From an uncultured Pseudocitrobacter sp. (GTDB taxonomy: Bacteria; Pseudomonadota; Gammaproteobacteria; Enterobacterales; Enterobacteriaceae), in the NCBI GenBank assembly GCA_913778145.1, contig CAJYVI010000071.1, positions 62,001 through 126,000 on the forward strand: a stretch of DNA of 64,000 bases, written 5' to 3'. The translations under genes were made by a program, and so were the position numbers. Of this stretch, positions 18,940-28,315 are shown piece after piece. The notes beneath the pieces were generated by a model. It saw only the letters and a list, made by a program, of their open reading frames with translations. It did not search any database and had not been told where the DNA came from. Within the stretch, counting starts at the first letter, position 1, and every line of letters starts with the position of its first letter.

Positions 18940-19953
18940 TTAATTCAACCCAAGAAAATACTGGGCGATTTTAAAGTAGATAATAAGACCTGTGCCATCA
19001 ATCAGCGTTGCAATAAAGGGCGCAGATACAACGGCGGGATCGATGCCAATCCGCTTAAGCACCATTGGAATGACTGAGGACACAATTGCGCTCCAGAGCG
19101 TTATGCAAACTAACGTTAGGCTAACGATCATGGTGATTTCGACGCCAATCCCCATCATCCAGGCTCGGAAACAGCCCGCAAGACCCAATGTCAGCGCAAT
19201 CATGAATGAGGTTGTCACCTCTTTACGAATAACCTGCCCCATATCACGTAAACGCACCTCACCAAGGGCCATCGCGCGTACAAGCGTTGAGGTAATTTGG
19301 GTACCACTGTTTCCTCCAGTACCTATCAATAAAGGTATGAAAAACGCCAGTGCGATAGCAGACTCCAGCGACTCCTCAAAATGTTGAAGCACACTGCTGG
19401 TATAGGCTTCAGCGACAAATAGTAATAGCAGCCAGACAGAACGTTTTTTCCATAACGCCCATGGCGTCATATCAAGATATGGTTTTTCTAAAGGAAGCGT
19501 GGCTCCCTGTAATTGAGCATCCTCGGTAACGTCGTCTTCCTGCAAATGCACAATCTCTTTCATCGTCAGGCAGCCTACAAGCTCGCCTTTATCGACAACG
19601 GGAATAACATCCAGCTCGCGCTGTGCAAGAATAGCCACAACTTCAGCACGCTCTGCATCAGGCTTCACACGGAGCAAGCAATTGTCCATTAGATGGATAA
19701 TCGGAAGCTTTAAATCTTTTTCCTGAAGGAGCTTTTTTATTGAGAGTACGCCGCGTAGCGTTTTACCGGCGACAACAAAAAGTTGTCCAGGTATATCCTG
19801 AAGAGAGAGTTGAGAAATAAAGCGGTCGCGTGCTTCGCCCACGCAAAGATCGTCGGGTAACGTCATAAAATCAGTACGCATATATTGTGCGATCGCATCA
19901 CCCTGGAAAGCCGTTAAGCCATTGTGGATAGCATCATATTGAATGGAGGACAT
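18940..19953 (-). CDS. MgtE-family magnesium transporter lacking the N domain
   Basis: A 337-aa divalent cation channel. Two CBS domains occupy about residues 25-140. The five-helix pore follows from residue 172, with the family motif GTGGNSGTQ (211-219) and conserved pore or gating acids Asp305 (IDPAVVSAPFIAT) and Asp319. Typical MgtE is about 450 aa with a superhelical Mg-sensing N domain; here that domain is missing while the CBS pair is kept, so protein-level gating may be simplified. Control probably shifts to RNA: a complete M-box riboswitch and a ribosome-binding-site-sequestering hairpin lie directly upstream. Confidence 0.93.
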   Translation of the reverse strand: MSSIQYDAIHNGLTAFQGDAIAQYMRTDFMTLPDDLCVGEARDRFISQLSLQDIPGQLFVVAGKTLRGVLSIKKLLQEKDLKLPIIHLMDNCLLRVKPDAERAEVVAILAQRELDVIPVVDKGELVGCLTMKEIVHLQEDDVTEDAQLQGATLPLEKPYLDMTPWALWKKRSVWLLLLFVAEAYTSSVLQHFEESLESAIALAFFIPLLIGTGGNSGTQITSTLVRAMALGEVRLRDMGQVIRKEVTTSFMIALTLGLAGCFRAWMMGIGVEITMIVSLTLVCITLWSAIVSSVIPMVLKRIGIDPAVVSAPFIATLIDGTGLIIYFKIAQYFLGLN

Positions 19954-19960
19954 AAAATTT

Positions 19961-20195
19961 CCCTATAGAAAAGTTCTCATAGGGGCGAACAAGACAGGAT
20001 TAGCAAAGCAGATCCCTACGTCCTGGATTTAGCACTGTACAACGTATCTGACCAAAAGCATTTTGGCAGAAGTTATCTTGGCAACACCTTGATTCGATGG
20101 ATGCCTGTATTTCCCTGAGCGGTCTCTCTCGATACCAACAGGGCGATAACTTATTTTTGTACAGGAGCCTCGCCATAACGAGATCGTTAAATTGA
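19961..20195 (-). promoter_or_regulatory. M-box (ykoK) Mg2+ riboswitch controlling the MgtE-type gene
   Basis: Read on the minus strand, GCGAGGCTCCTGTACA (20173-20158) and TGTACAGTGCTAAAT (about 20042-20028) followed by GGACGTAGGGATC are the two hallmark conserved blocks of the M-box aptamer, about 115 bases apart and in the right order. Downstream, CCCCTAT (19985-19979) can pair with ATAGGG (19966-19961), which contains the Shine-Dalgarno AGGG seven bases before the ATG. The aptamer's 3' closing strand also contains GTAGGG (20019-20014), which can compete for the same CCCTAT. This gives a simple OFF-at-high-Mg translational switch. Structure inferred by eye. Confidence 0.88.
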
Positions 20196-20201
20196 GTCGG
20201 C

Positions 20202-20230
20202 AGAATAGCCATTATCAAAATAGTTAACAA
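20202..20230 (-). promoter_or_regulatory. Candidate promoter for the M-box transcript
   Basis: On the minus strand TTGTTA (20230-20225), a 17-base spacer and TATTCT (20207-20202) form a sigma-70-like promoter whose start point would fall about 20195, just upstream of the riboswitch aptamer. Confidence 0.5.
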
Positions 20231-20369
20231 CTTTAATAGTTGTGTCTGTTTATAATTTATTGAGGTTTAACTCATTTCATTTACACAATAGACATACAAA
20301 AACCAGGTGTTACTATCACATTGACAGTATCAATGAGTACGCGTGTTTCATTTACGGCCAGGAACGCTG

Positions 20370-20507
20370 ATGATGACAACATTACTACCCGATTTCGCAA
20401 CACCTTCATCCAGCACTCTCCTTTACGGTGAGCGTCATCCCGACGCCTGTACACCGTCTGGCTTTCTCTCTTCTTTCCTTCTTATCCCGGAGGGGAATCG
20501 TCGCTGA
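20370..20507 (+). CDS. Candidate 45-aa small ORF upstream of yhiI
   Basis: An ATG-ATG start with AGGA six bases upstream opens a 45-codon frame ending in TGA at 20507, 63 bases before yhiI. The peptide is Ser/Thr/Pro-rich with no membrane helix or signal (starts MMTTLLPDFATPSSSTLL). It may be a leader peptide for yhiI-rbbA-yhhJ or chance; a well-spaced ribosome binding site is the only positive evidence. I recognise no family. Confidence 0.35.
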   Translation: MMTTLLPDFATPSSSTLLYGERHPDACTPSGFLSSFLLIPEGNRR

Positions 20508-20570
20508 ACGCGTGTTCGGCGCGCATTGTGGCACGCGTGGTTAGCTAACAGGGATTATGGCGGGTCGAGT

Positions 20571-21638
20571 ATGGACAACATTAAGCGTCATTTGACGTGG
20601 TGGATCATTGGCATCGTGGTGGTGGTAGCGGCCGTAGCGTGGTGGATGTTACGCCCCGTCGGCGTGCCGGACGGTTTCGCCGCCAGCAATGGCCGAATCG
20701 AGGCCACGGAAGTGGATATCGCTACCAAAATAGCCGGACGCATCGACACCATTCTGGTATCGGAAGGGCAGTTTGTGCGTCAGGGCGAGGTGCTGGCGAA
20801 GATGGATACCCGCGTGCTTCAGGAGCAGCGGCTGGAAGCTATCGCGCAAATTAAGGAAGCGGAAAGCGCGGTCGCGGCTGCACGTGCCTTGCTGGAGCAG
20901 CGTCAGAGCGAGATGCGTGCGGCGCAGGCGGTGGTGAAGCAGCGTGATGCCGAGCTGGCATCCGTCTCTAAACGTCATACCCGTTCGCAGACGCTATCGA
21001 CGCGCGGCGCGGTGTCTGCCCAGCAGTTAGATGACGATCGCGCGGCGGCAGAGAGCGCACGTGCGGCGCTGGAGTCGGCAAAGGCGCAGGTTTCGGCGTC
21101 TAACGCGGCGATTGAAGCGGCGCGCACCAATATCATTCAGGCGCAAACCCGCGTCGAAGCGGCGCAGGCTACCGAGCGGCGCATTCAGGCTGATATCGAC
21201 GACAGCGAACTGAAAGCCCCGCGCGATGGGCGCGTGCAGTATCGCGTCGCCGAGCCGGGCGAAGTGCTGGCGGCGGGCGGCCGGGTACTCAATATGGTCG
21301 ATCTCAGCGATGTTTATATGACCTTCTTCCTGCCGACCGAGCAGGCGGGTTTGCTAAAGATTGGCGGGGAAGCGCGTCTGGTGCTTGATGCCGCGCCTGA
21401 TTTGCGCGTGCCGGCGACCATCAGTTTTGTGGCGAGTGTCGCCCAGTTCACGCCAAAAACTGTGGAAACCCGCGATGAGCGGCTGAAACTGATGTTCCGC
21501 GTGAAGGCGCGCATTCCGCAGGAACTGCTGCAACAGCATCTGGAGTATGTGAAAACTGGGCTGCCGGGCATGGCGTGGGTGCGTCTGGATGAGCAGAAGC
21601 CCTGGCCGGATGACCTGGTGGTGAGGCTGCCGCAATGA
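20571..21638 (+). CDS. yhiI: HlyD-family periplasmic adaptor YhiI
   Basis: A 355-aa membrane-fusion-protein-type subunit: short cytosolic N-terminus, one transmembrane anchor ([16 protein letters not shown]), a lipoyl-like segment ([20 protein letters not shown]), a long Ala/Glu/Gln-rich coiled coil (about residues 85-205) and a second lipoyl half ([20 protein letters not shown]). The ATG at 20571 is chosen over an upstream open start because it matches the E. coli YhiI N-terminus. It overlaps rbbA by four bases and forms an exporter-like operon with rbbA and yhhJ. The transported substrate is unknown. Confidence 0.95.
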   Translation: MDNIKRHLTWWIIGIVVVVAAVAWWMLRPVGVPDGFAASNGRIEATEVDIATKIAGRIDTILVSEGQFVRQGEVLAKMDTRVLQEQRLEAIAQIKEAESAVAAARALLEQRQSEMRAAQAVVKQRDAELASVSKRHTRSQTLSTRGAVSAQQLDDDRAAAESARAALESAKAQVSASNAAIEAARTNIIQAQTRVEAAQATERRIQADIDDSELKAPRDGRVQYRVAEPGEVLAAGGRVLNMVDLSDVYMTFFLPTEQAGLLKIGGEARLVLDAAPDLRVPATISFVASVAQFTPKTVETRDERLKLMFRVKARIPQELLQQHLEYVKTGLPGMAWVRLDEQKPWPDDLVVRLPQ

Positions 21639-24370
21639 AAGGCCAGGTACGGGAACCTGTCGCGCAGCTTGAAGGCGTCGGCCAGCGTTACGGCGCGACG
21701 GTGGCGTTAAAGAACATTACGCTGAACATTCCCTCACGCTGCATGGTGGGGTTGATTGGCCCGGATGGCGTGGGCAAATCGAGCCTGCTGTCGCTGATTT
21801 CCGGCGCGCGGGTAATTGAACAAGGCAACGTGATGGTGCTCGGCGGCGATATGCGCGATGCGGCGCACCGCCGCGATGTCTGCCCGCGTATCGCCTGGAT
21901 GCCACAGGGGCTGGGCAAAAACCTCTATCACACGCTGTCGGTGTATGAAAACGTCGACTTCTTCGCGCGCCTGTTTGGTCACAACAAAGCGGAGCGCGAA
22001 GCGCGGATCAGCGAACTGCTGAACAGCACCGGGCTGGCCCCGTTCCGCGATCGCCCCGCCGGGAAGCTCTCTGGGGGGATGAAGCAAAAACTGGGGCTGT
22101 GCTGCGCGCTGATCCACGACCCGGAACTGCTGATCCTCGATGAACCGACGACCGGCGTTGACCCGCTTTCACGCGCGCAGTTCTGGGATCTGATCGACAG
22201 CATCCGCGAACGACAAAGCAACATGAGCGTGCTGGTCGCAACCGCGTACATGGAAGAAGCTGAGCGCTTCGACTGGCTGGTGGCGATGAACGCCGGGGAA
22301 GTGATGGCGACGGGCAGCGCGCAACAGCTACGGGATAAAACCGGCAGCGAGACGCTGGAGCAGGCATTTATCGCCCTGTTGCCCGAGGCGCAGCGGCAGG
22401 CGCATAAACCGGTCGTCATTCCGCCGTATCAGGCAGAAAATGCGGAAATCGCCATTGAAGCACGCGATCTTACCATGCGTTTCGGCGATTTTGTCGCAGT
22501 CGACCATGTGAATTTTCGCATTCCGCGCGGCGAGATTTTTGGTTTTCTCGGCTCCAACGGCTGCGGCAAATCAACCACCATGAAGATGCTGACAGGTTTG
22601 CTGCCTGCCAGCGAAGGCGAAGCCTGGCTGTTCGGCCAGCCGGTTGACCCGAATGATATCGAAACCCGCCGCCGGGTAGGGTATATGTCGCAGGCATTCT
22701 CGCTTTACAGCGAGCTTACCGTGCGGCAAAACCTGGAGCTTCACGCCCGCCTGTTTCATATTCCCGAAGCGGAAATCCCGGCTCGAGTCGCTGAAATGAA
22801 CGATCGCTTCATGCTCGCCGACGTCGAGGACGCGCTGCCCGCCTCGCTGCCGTTGGGCATTCGCCAGCGTTTGTCGCTGGCGGTGGCAGTGATCCATCGC
22901 CCGGAAATGCTCATTCTTGATGAACCGACCTCCGGTGTAGACCCGGTGGCGCGCGATATGTTCTGGCAGCTGATGGTTGATTTGTCGCGGCAGGATAAAG
23001 TCACTATTTTCATCTCCACTCACTTTATGAACGAAGCGGAGCGCTGCGACCGCATGTCGCTGATGCATGCGGGCAAGGTGCTGGCCAGCGGCACGCCGCA
23101 GGAACTGGTTGCGCGCCGTGGCGCGGCGAATCTGGAAAAGGCGTTTATCGCCTGGCTTCAGGAAGCCTCCGGCCCTGCGCCGCAGGTGCCGCCACCGGAC
23201 GACATCCCAGTGACGCATGAAGCGCCAACACCGCCGCGTCAGGGCTTCAGCCTGCGCCGCCTGTTCAGCTACAGTCTCCGGGAAGCGCTGGAACTGCGAC
23301 GCGATCCGGTACGCTCGACGCTGGCGATGCTCGGCACGGTGATTCTGATGCTGATCATGGGTTACGGCATCAGCATGGATGTCGAAAACCTGCGCTTTGC
23401 CGTACTCGATCGCGACCAAACCATGAGCAGCCAGGAATGGACGCTTAATCTTGCTGGTTCGCGCTACTTCATCGAACAGCCGCCGCTCACCAGCTATGAC
23501 GAGCTGGATAAACGAATGCGGGCAGGCGACGTGGCGGTGGCGATTGAAATTCCGCCCAACTTTGGCCGTGATATTGCGCGCGGTACGCCGGTGAAAATCG
23601 GCGTCTGGGTGGATGGTGCGATGCCGAGCCGCGCGGAAACGGTTCAGGGTTACGTGCAGGCAATGCACCAGACCTGGCTACAGGACGTCGCCAGCCGCCA
23701 GCCGACCTCAAACGCGCAGAATGGCCTGATGACCCTCGAAACCCGCTATCGCTATAACCCGGATGTAAAAAGCCTTCCGGCGATTGTACCTGCAGTTATT
23801 CCGCTGCTGTTGATGATGATCCCTTCCATGCTCAGCGCGTTAAGCGTGGTGCGTGAAAAAGAGTTGGGGTCGATCATCAACCTGTACGTTACGCCGACGA
23901 CGCGTAGTGAATTCCTACTCGGTAAACAGTTGCCTTACATCGCGTTGGGAATGCTCAACTTCTTCCTGCTTTGTGCGTTGTCGGTGTTTGTTTTTGGCGT
24001 TGACCACAAGGGCAGTTTCCTCACTCTGACGCTGGCGGCGCTGCTGTACGTCACCATCGCCACCGGTATGGGGCTGCTGATTTCCACCTTTATGAAAAGC
24101 CAGATCGCTGCCATTTTTGGCACCTCGATCATTACGCTTATCCCGGCGACGCAGTTCTCCGGGATGATCGATCCGGTGGCGTCGCTGGAAGGGCCGGGGC
24201 GGTGGATCGGCGAGATCTACCCGACCAGCCACTTTCTGACCATCGCGCGCGGGACGTTTTCGAAGGCGCTGGATCTGGGCGATCTCTGGCCGCTGTTCAT
24301 TCCGCTGCTGATTGCTGTGCCGCTGGTGATTGGCCTGAGCGTGCTGCTGCTGAAAAAACAGGAGGGATGA
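21635..24370 (+). CDS. rbbA: Ribosome-associated ATPase/ABC permease RbbA
   Basis: A 911-aa fusion of two ABC ATPase domains and an ABC2-type permease. Domain 1 has Walker [10 protein letters not shown] and signature LSGGMKQKL with [15 protein letters not shown]. Domain 2 has GSNGCGKST and [15 protein letters not shown] style Walker B, but its signature is the degenerate LPLGIRQRL instead of LSGGQ. The C-terminal third contains about six membrane helices including [19 protein letters not shown]. In E. coli RbbA binds ribosomes and stimulates release of deacylated tRNA, yet the operon with yhiI and yhhJ looks like an exporter. Overlaps yhiI by four bases and yhhJ by one. Confidence 0.97.
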   Translation: MKGQVREPVAQLEGVGQRYGATVALKNITLNIPSRCMVGLIGPDGVGKSSLLSLISGARVIEQGNVMVLGGDMRDAAHRRDVCPRIAWMPQGLGKNLYHTLSVYENVDFFARLFGHNKAEREARISELLNSTGLAPFRDRPAGKLSGGMKQKLGLCCALIHDPELLILDEPTTGVDPLSRAQFWDLIDSIRERQSNMSVLVATAYMEEAERFDWLVAMNAGEVMATGSAQQLRDKTGSETLEQAFIALLPEAQRQAHKPVVIPPYQAENAEIAIEARDLTMRFGDFVAVDHVNFRIPRGEIFGFLGSNGCGKSTTMKMLTGLLPASEGEAWLFGQPVDPNDIETRRRVGYMSQAFSLYSELTVRQNLELHARLFHIPEAEIPARVAEMNDRFMLADVEDALPASLPLGIRQRLSLAVAVIHRPEMLILDEPTSGVDPVARDMFWQLMVDLSRQDKVTIFISTHFMNEAERCDRMSLMHAGKVLASGTPQELVARRGAANLEKAFIAWLQEASGPAPQVPPPDDIPVTHEAPTPPRQGFSLRRLFSYSLREALELRRDPVRSTLAMLGTVILMLIMGYGISMDVENLRFAVLDRDQTMSSQEWTLNLAGSRYFIEQPPLTSYDELDKRMRAGDVAVAIEIPPNFGRDIARGTPVKIGVWVDGAMPSRAETVQGYVQAMHQTWLQDVASRQPTSNAQNGLMTLETRYRYNPDVKSLPAIVPAVIPLLLMMIPSMLSALSVVREKELGSIINLYVTPTTRSEFLLGKQLPYIALGMLNFFLLCALSVFVFGVDHKGSFLTLTLAALLYVTIATGMGLLISTFMKSQIAAIFGTSIITLIPATQFSGMIDPVASLEGPGRWIGEIYPTSHFLTIARGTFSKALDLGDLWPLFIPLLIAVPLVIGLSVLLLKKQEG

Positions 24371-25494
24371 TGCGCCGATTACGCAATATTTATAACCTGG
24401 GCATCAAGGAGCTGCGCAGCCTGCTGGGCGATAAAGCGATGCTGGCGCTGATTGTGTTTGCCTTTACGCTGTCGGTTTATTCCTCGGCGACGGTCACGCC
24501 GGGGTCGCTGCATCTGGCGCCTATTGCTATCGCGGATATGGACCAGTCGCAGCTTTCTAACCGTATCGTGAACAGCTTCTACCGCCCGTGGTTTCTGCCG
24601 CCGGAGATGATCACCGCCGATGAAATGGACGCCGGGCTGGATGCCGGGCGCTATACCTTTGCGGTGAATATCCCGCCCAATTTTCAGCGTGATGTGCTGG
24701 CCGGGCGTCAGCCGGATATTCAGGTCAACGTTGATGCCACGCGCATGAGCCAGGCGTTTACCGGCAACAGCTACATCCAGAGCATTATCAACGGCGAGGT
24801 GAACAGTTTTGTCGCGCGCTACCGCGATAACAGCGAGCCTCTGGTGGCGCTGGAAACGCGGATGCGTTTTAACCCGAACCTTGAACCGGCGTGGTTCGGC
24901 GGAGTGATGGCGATTATCAACAACATCACTATGCTGGCGATTGTGCTAACGGGGTCGGCGCTTATCCGCGAGCGCGAGCACGGCACCGTTGAGCATTTGC
25001 TGGTGATGCCGATTACGCCGTTTGAAATCATGATGGCTAAGATCTGGTCGATGGGGCTGGTGGTGCTGGTGGTGTCCGGGCTGTCGCTGGTGCTGATGGT
25101 GCAGGGCGTGCTGGGCGTGCCGATTGAAGGATCGATTCCGCTGTTTATGCTTGGGGTGGCGTTAAGTCTGTTCGCCACCACCTCGATAGGTATTTTTATG
25201 GGAACGGTCGCGCGCTCGATGCCGCAGTTGGGGCTGCTGATGATTCTGGTGCTGTTGCCGCTTCAGATGCTCTCCGGCGGCTCAACGCCGCGCGAAAGTA
25301 TGCCGCAGATGGTGCAGGACATTATGTTGTCGATGCCGACCACCCATTTTGTCAGCCTGGCGCAGGCGATTCTCTATCGCGGTGCCGGGTTTGATATCGT
25401 CTGGCCGCAGTTTGTCACGCTGCTGGCGATTGGTGGGGTGTTCTTTATGATTGCGTTATTACGCTTCAGGAAAACGATTGGGACGATGGCGTAG
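24370..25494 (+). CDS. yhhJ: ABC2-type permease YhhJ
   Basis: A 374-aa inner-membrane permease. There is one N-terminal helix, a large periplasmic domain (residues about 40-170), then five or six helices with LIREREHGTVEHLLVMPITP, the ABC2 permease signature loop. It resembles the permease half of RbbA, so the pair may heterodimerise. Two ATGs are possible (24367 and 24370); GGAGG at 24361-24365 is only one base from the first and four from the second, so 24370 is preferred. Last gene of yhiI-rbbA-yhhJ. Confidence 0.95.
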   Translation: MRRLRNIYNLGIKELRSLLGDKAMLALIVFAFTLSVYSSATVTPGSLHLAPIAIADMDQSQLSNRIVNSFYRPWFLPPEMITADEMDAGLDAGRYTFAVNIPPNFQRDVLAGRQPDIQVNVDATRMSQAFTGNSYIQSIINGEVNSFVARYRDNSEPLVALETRMRFNPNLEPAWFGGVMAIINNITMLAIVLTGSALIREREHGTVEHLLVMPITPFEIMMAKIWSMGLVVLVVSGLSLVLMVQGVLGVPIEGSIPLFMLGVALSLFATTSIGIFMGTVARSMPQLGLLMILVLLPLQMLSGGSTPRESMPQMVQDIMLSMPTTHFVSLAQAILYRGAGFDIVWPQFVTLLAIGGVFFMIALLRFRKTIGTMA

Positions 25495-25502
25495 TCTGCG
25501 GT

Positions 25503-25634
25503 TGCCGGATGGCGGCTACGCCTTATCCGGCCTACGGGAACGTGCAAGCGTTAATGGATGCGGTGGCGGGGTTTGCCGGATGGCGAAAGTCGTCAATGTA
25601 TTCGTAGGCCGGATAAGCGCAGCGCCATCCGGCA
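25503..25634. repeat. REP/BIME pair after yhhJ
   Basis: One unit with GCCGGATGGCGGCTACG and a TTATCCGGCCTAC arm, and a second with GTAGGCCGGATAAGCG and GCGCCATCCGGC, separated by about 60 bases. It fills the convergent gap between yhhJ and the LysR gene. Confidence 0.88.
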
Positions 25635-25654
25635 TTTCCCTACACCACGTTTTC

Positions 25655-26515
25655 CTACCCCTCGTTAAACAGCCGCAACAGCGTCTCAACCTGCTCATCC
25701 AGCGGCGCGAGATCCTGCTTCACGATCAAATGCAGCGGCGTGGCGCGACGCGCGCCGTGGTGCAGCGGTATAGGCTTTAACACACCCTGTTCCAGCAGGC
25801 GCTGAATGCGCTCCTCCGGTAACCAGCCATAGCCCACCTGATACATCACCGCATCAATCGCCGCATCAATCGTTGAAAACGTCCACGCATCGTTGCCCGG
25901 CTGGCGAGCGCTGTCATGGTCGGCGATACGCACCAGCGACCAGTTACGCAGCATCTCATCGCTGAATGGTGCATCCTGATGAAAAAGGGGATGATCGCGA
26001 TGAGCGACGGCGATGAAATCGATATTCATCAGCCATTCGCCGCGTCCGGTGATGTCCTGACGCCGCGTCAGCACCATAACATCCGCCTCGGCTTGCACAA
26101 TATCGCTATCGGTACTGTTTTCCAGTACTTCCGTCAGCCGCACCTGGGTTTGCGGATAACGCTGCTGAAACTGGCGCAAAATCGCAAACAGCCGTTTGCG
26201 CGGGAAGATGCTGTCCACGACCAGGTCTAACCGAGTGCGTATACCGTCGCGCAGCGTGGCGGCGCGGGTTTCAACCCAGGCAAAGGCTTTCAGCAGCGGC
26301 TTCACCTGACTCAACAATAATTCTCCGGCGGGTGTCAGCACCGCGCGGCGGCCTTCCGGCGCTAAAAGCGCCACGCCTAACCGCTCCTGGAGAAGCGACA
26401 AGTTGTAACTTACCGACGACTGGCTGCGATGCGTCTCTTCTGCGGCTTTGGCAAAGCTGCCGGATTCAACTACTTTTTCGAGGAGCGCCCACTGCTCAAG
26501 CGTTGTCTTATGCAT
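25655..26515 (-). CDS. LysR-type regulator divergent from padC
   Basis: A 286-aa LysR-family regulator: N-terminal winged helix (about residues 5-64, with SGSFAKAAEETHRSQSSVSY), linker helix, and a substrate-binding domain ending near residue 280. An upstream TTG (26548) keeps the frame open, but the ATG at 26515 places the helix-turn-helix at the usual distance from the N-terminus. Divergent orientation makes it the probable regulator of padC, responding to phenolic acids such as p-coumaric or ferulic acid. That is an inference from context. Confidence 0.93.
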   Translation of the reverse strand: MHKTTLEQWALLEKVVESGSFAKAAEETHRSQSSVSYNLSLLQERLGVALLAPEGRRAVLTPAGELLLSQVKPLLKAFAWVETRAATLRDGIRTRLDLVVDSIFPRKRLFAILRQFQQRYPQTQVRLTEVLENSTDSDIVQAEADVMVLTRRQDITGRGEWLMNIDFIAVAHRDHPLFHQDAPFSDEMLRNWSLVRIADHDSARQPGNDAWTFSTIDAAIDAVMYQVGYGWLPEERIQRLLEQGVLKPIPLHHGARRATPLHLIVKQDLAPLDEQVETLLRLFNEG

Positions 26516-26539
26516 AATTGATTTAAAATTTAGATGGAT

Positions 26540-26567
26540 TTCATTCAAACATAGCGTTATTCATTCA
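26540..26567. promoter_or_regulatory. Direct repeats in the LysR-padC intergenic region
   Basis: TTCATTCA occurs at 26540-26547 and again at 26560-26567, exactly 20 bp apart (two helical turns) on the same face of the DNA. Candidate binding site for the adjacent LysR protein. Confidence 0.45.
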
Positions 26568-26614
26568 TATTTTAAAGCAATAAGATAACTCCATCGAAAA
26601 GAGGAGAACGAATT

Positions 26615-27121
26615 ATGAGCAGCTTTGATAAAAATGATTTGAGCGGTTTTATCGGTAAACACCTGGTTTACACCTACGATAACGGCTGGAACTACGAAAT
26701 TTATGTGAAAAATGGCAATACTCTCGACTACCGCATTCATAGCGGCCTGGTGGGGAACCGTTGGGTGAAAGACCAGCAGGCATACATCGTTCGCGTAGGG
26801 GAAAGCATCTACAAAATTTCGTGGACTGAACCGACCGGTACCGACGTGAGTCTGATTGTGAACCTGGGCGACAAACTGTTCCATGGCACTATCTTCTTCC
26901 CGCGCTGGATCATGAACAACCCGGAAAAAACCGTCTGCTTCCAGAACGATCACATTCCGCTGATGAATTCATATCGTGATGCAGGCCCGGCTTATCCGAC
27001 CGAAGTGATTGATGAGTTCGCGACCATTACCTTTGTACGCGACTGCGGCCCGGACGATGACAGCGTCATCGCCTGTGCCGCCAGTGAACTGCCGAAAGAT
27101 TTCCCGGCAAACCTGCGCTAA
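26615..27121 (+). CDS. padC: Phenolic acid decarboxylase
   Basis: Cofactor-free cytosolic enzyme that decarboxylates ferulic, p-coumaric and caffeic acids to vinylphenols; 168 aa, the family length. The residues used by the Bacillus enzyme are all present when aligned: Tyr19 and Tyr21 (VYTYDNGW), Arg49 (SGLVGNRW) and Glu72 (WTEPTGTDVS). A strong GAGGAG ribosome binding site precedes the ATG. Typical of plant-associated Enterobacter, Klebsiella oxytoca and relatives, and absent from E. coli K-12. Likely induced through the divergent LysR regulator as a detoxification step. Confidence 0.96.
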   Translation: MSSFDKNDLSGFIGKHLVYTYDNGWNYEIYVKNGNTLDYRIHSGLVGNRWVKDQQAYIVRVGESIYKISWTEPTGTDVSLIVNLGDKLFHGTIFFPRWIMNNPEKTVCFQNDHIPLMNSYRDAGPAYPTEVIDEFATITFVRDCGPDDDSVIACAASELPKDFPANLR

Positions 27122-27124
27122 ATA

Positions 27125-28174
27125 CTAGCCCGGCAGGCGGCTTTTGGGCCGCCCCGGGCCAAGTAATATCGCCAGTTTGCTCCCGCCTTTTGTGGTTTCC
27201 ATCCAGATTTTACAAACGCTGGTCAGCGGCACCGACAGTAACATGCCCACCGGCCCCAGTAGCCATCCCCATATCAGTAACGACAAGAACACCACTAACG
27301 TCGACATTCCCAGCCGATGCCCCATCACGCGTGGCTCCAGAATATTGCCCAGCACCATATGCACCACCAGGAAGAGCGCACCAACCATTAAACATTCGTA
27401 ATAGCCATTGAACAGCAGCGCCTGAATCATCGGCGGAATGGCGGATATCACCGAGCCAATGTTGGGAATATAGTTCAGCAAAAACGCCAGCACGCCCCAC
27501 ATCAGCGCGAACTGTACATCGAGCAGCAACAGGCCGGGCCAGACAATCACGCCAGTCATTACGCTGATGAATGTTTTAAGCGCCAGATAATGGGAAACCC
27601 CTTTTAAGGCGCGGTGCAGCCCGGCGATATGAACCTGCGGATTGGCAAGCGCAAAGCGCAGTTTGTAAGGCACGTGGCGAGCTTCGAACAGCATAAACAC
27701 CACGGTCATGATCAGCAGCACGATGCTGGTCATCGCCCCGGAAAGCTGGGTCATTAAGGTGGTCGCCAGGGTCATCACCTTATCGGAATCCATTCGCTGG
27801 AGTAATCTTTCCGGTGAAACGTGCAGATGCAGAAACGGTAGCATCTCCTGCAACTCGATAAACTTGCGGGTGAGCTCTTTGTTGTAGCGCGGCATCAGAG
27901 CAATGAAGTCATTGATCGATGAGGCGAGTACGGCCATCAGCGCCGTCAGGAAAAAGAGCATCACTATCATCACAATGGTGATGGCGAGCGCGCGGGAAAC
28001 CCCCCGACGCATAAACCACCTCACCAACGGGTTGAGTACGATGGCAAAAAAGAGCGCCAGTAGCAGTTGGACGATAATATCGGCGGCGGCATGAATACCG
28101 GCCAGGATCACCACCAGGGCGGCGAGTTTGAGTAAAATATGCAGGCCCGCTTTATCAGGCTGTGGGGATGTCAT
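27125..28174 (-). CDS. yhhT: AI-2E-family transporter YhhT
   Basis: A 349-aa inner-membrane protein of the AI-2E/UPF0118 permease family. It has several hydrophobic segments, the conserved long central soluble region, and the C-terminal ILEPRVMGHRLGMSTLVVFL motif. The C-terminus PGRPKSRLPG matches E. coli YhhT. The family includes TqsA (AI-2 export) and Na+/H+ antiporters, so the substrate is uncertain. Convergent with padC, with only three bases between stop codons; divergent from yhhS. Confidence 0.95.
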   Translation of the reverse strand: MTSPQPDKAGLHILLKLAALVVILAGIHAAADIIVQLLLALFFAIVLNPLVRWFMRRGVSRALAITIVMIVMLFFLTALMAVLASSINDFIALMPRYNKELTRKFIELQEMLPFLHLHVSPERLLQRMDSDKVMTLATTLMTQLSGAMTSIVLLIMTVVFMLFEARHVPYKLRFALANPQVHIAGLHRALKGVSHYLALKTFISVMTGVIVWPGLLLLDVQFALMWGVLAFLLNYIPNIGSVISAIPPMIQALLFNGYYECLMVGALFLVVHMVLGNILEPRVMGHRLGMSTLVVFLSLLIWGWLLGPVGMLLSVPLTSVCKIWMETTKGGSKLAILLGPGRPKSRLPG

Positions 28175-28315
28175 ATCGAATTCCTTTTGATCGTTCGCAC
28201 TTAAGTGTAGTGCGAAGGGGCTGACGTATTATCTGAAAGTGCGCGACGCGAAACGCGACTTCACTTTCAGCGCATGCAATAATGAAAACATTGTTTTAAA
28301 TTTCGGATGTTTGTC

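Noticed and set aside
20000-20230. 76-codon minus-strand ORF ahead of the MgtE-type gene
   Set aside because: It coincides with the M-box aptamer; the conserved blocks are RNA motifs, and the peptide has no family resemblance and differs from the Pro-rich mgtA leader peptide.
22571-23668. 365-codon minus-strand frame over rbbA
   Set aside because: Arg/His-rich shadow of the GC-rich rbbA frame without motifs.
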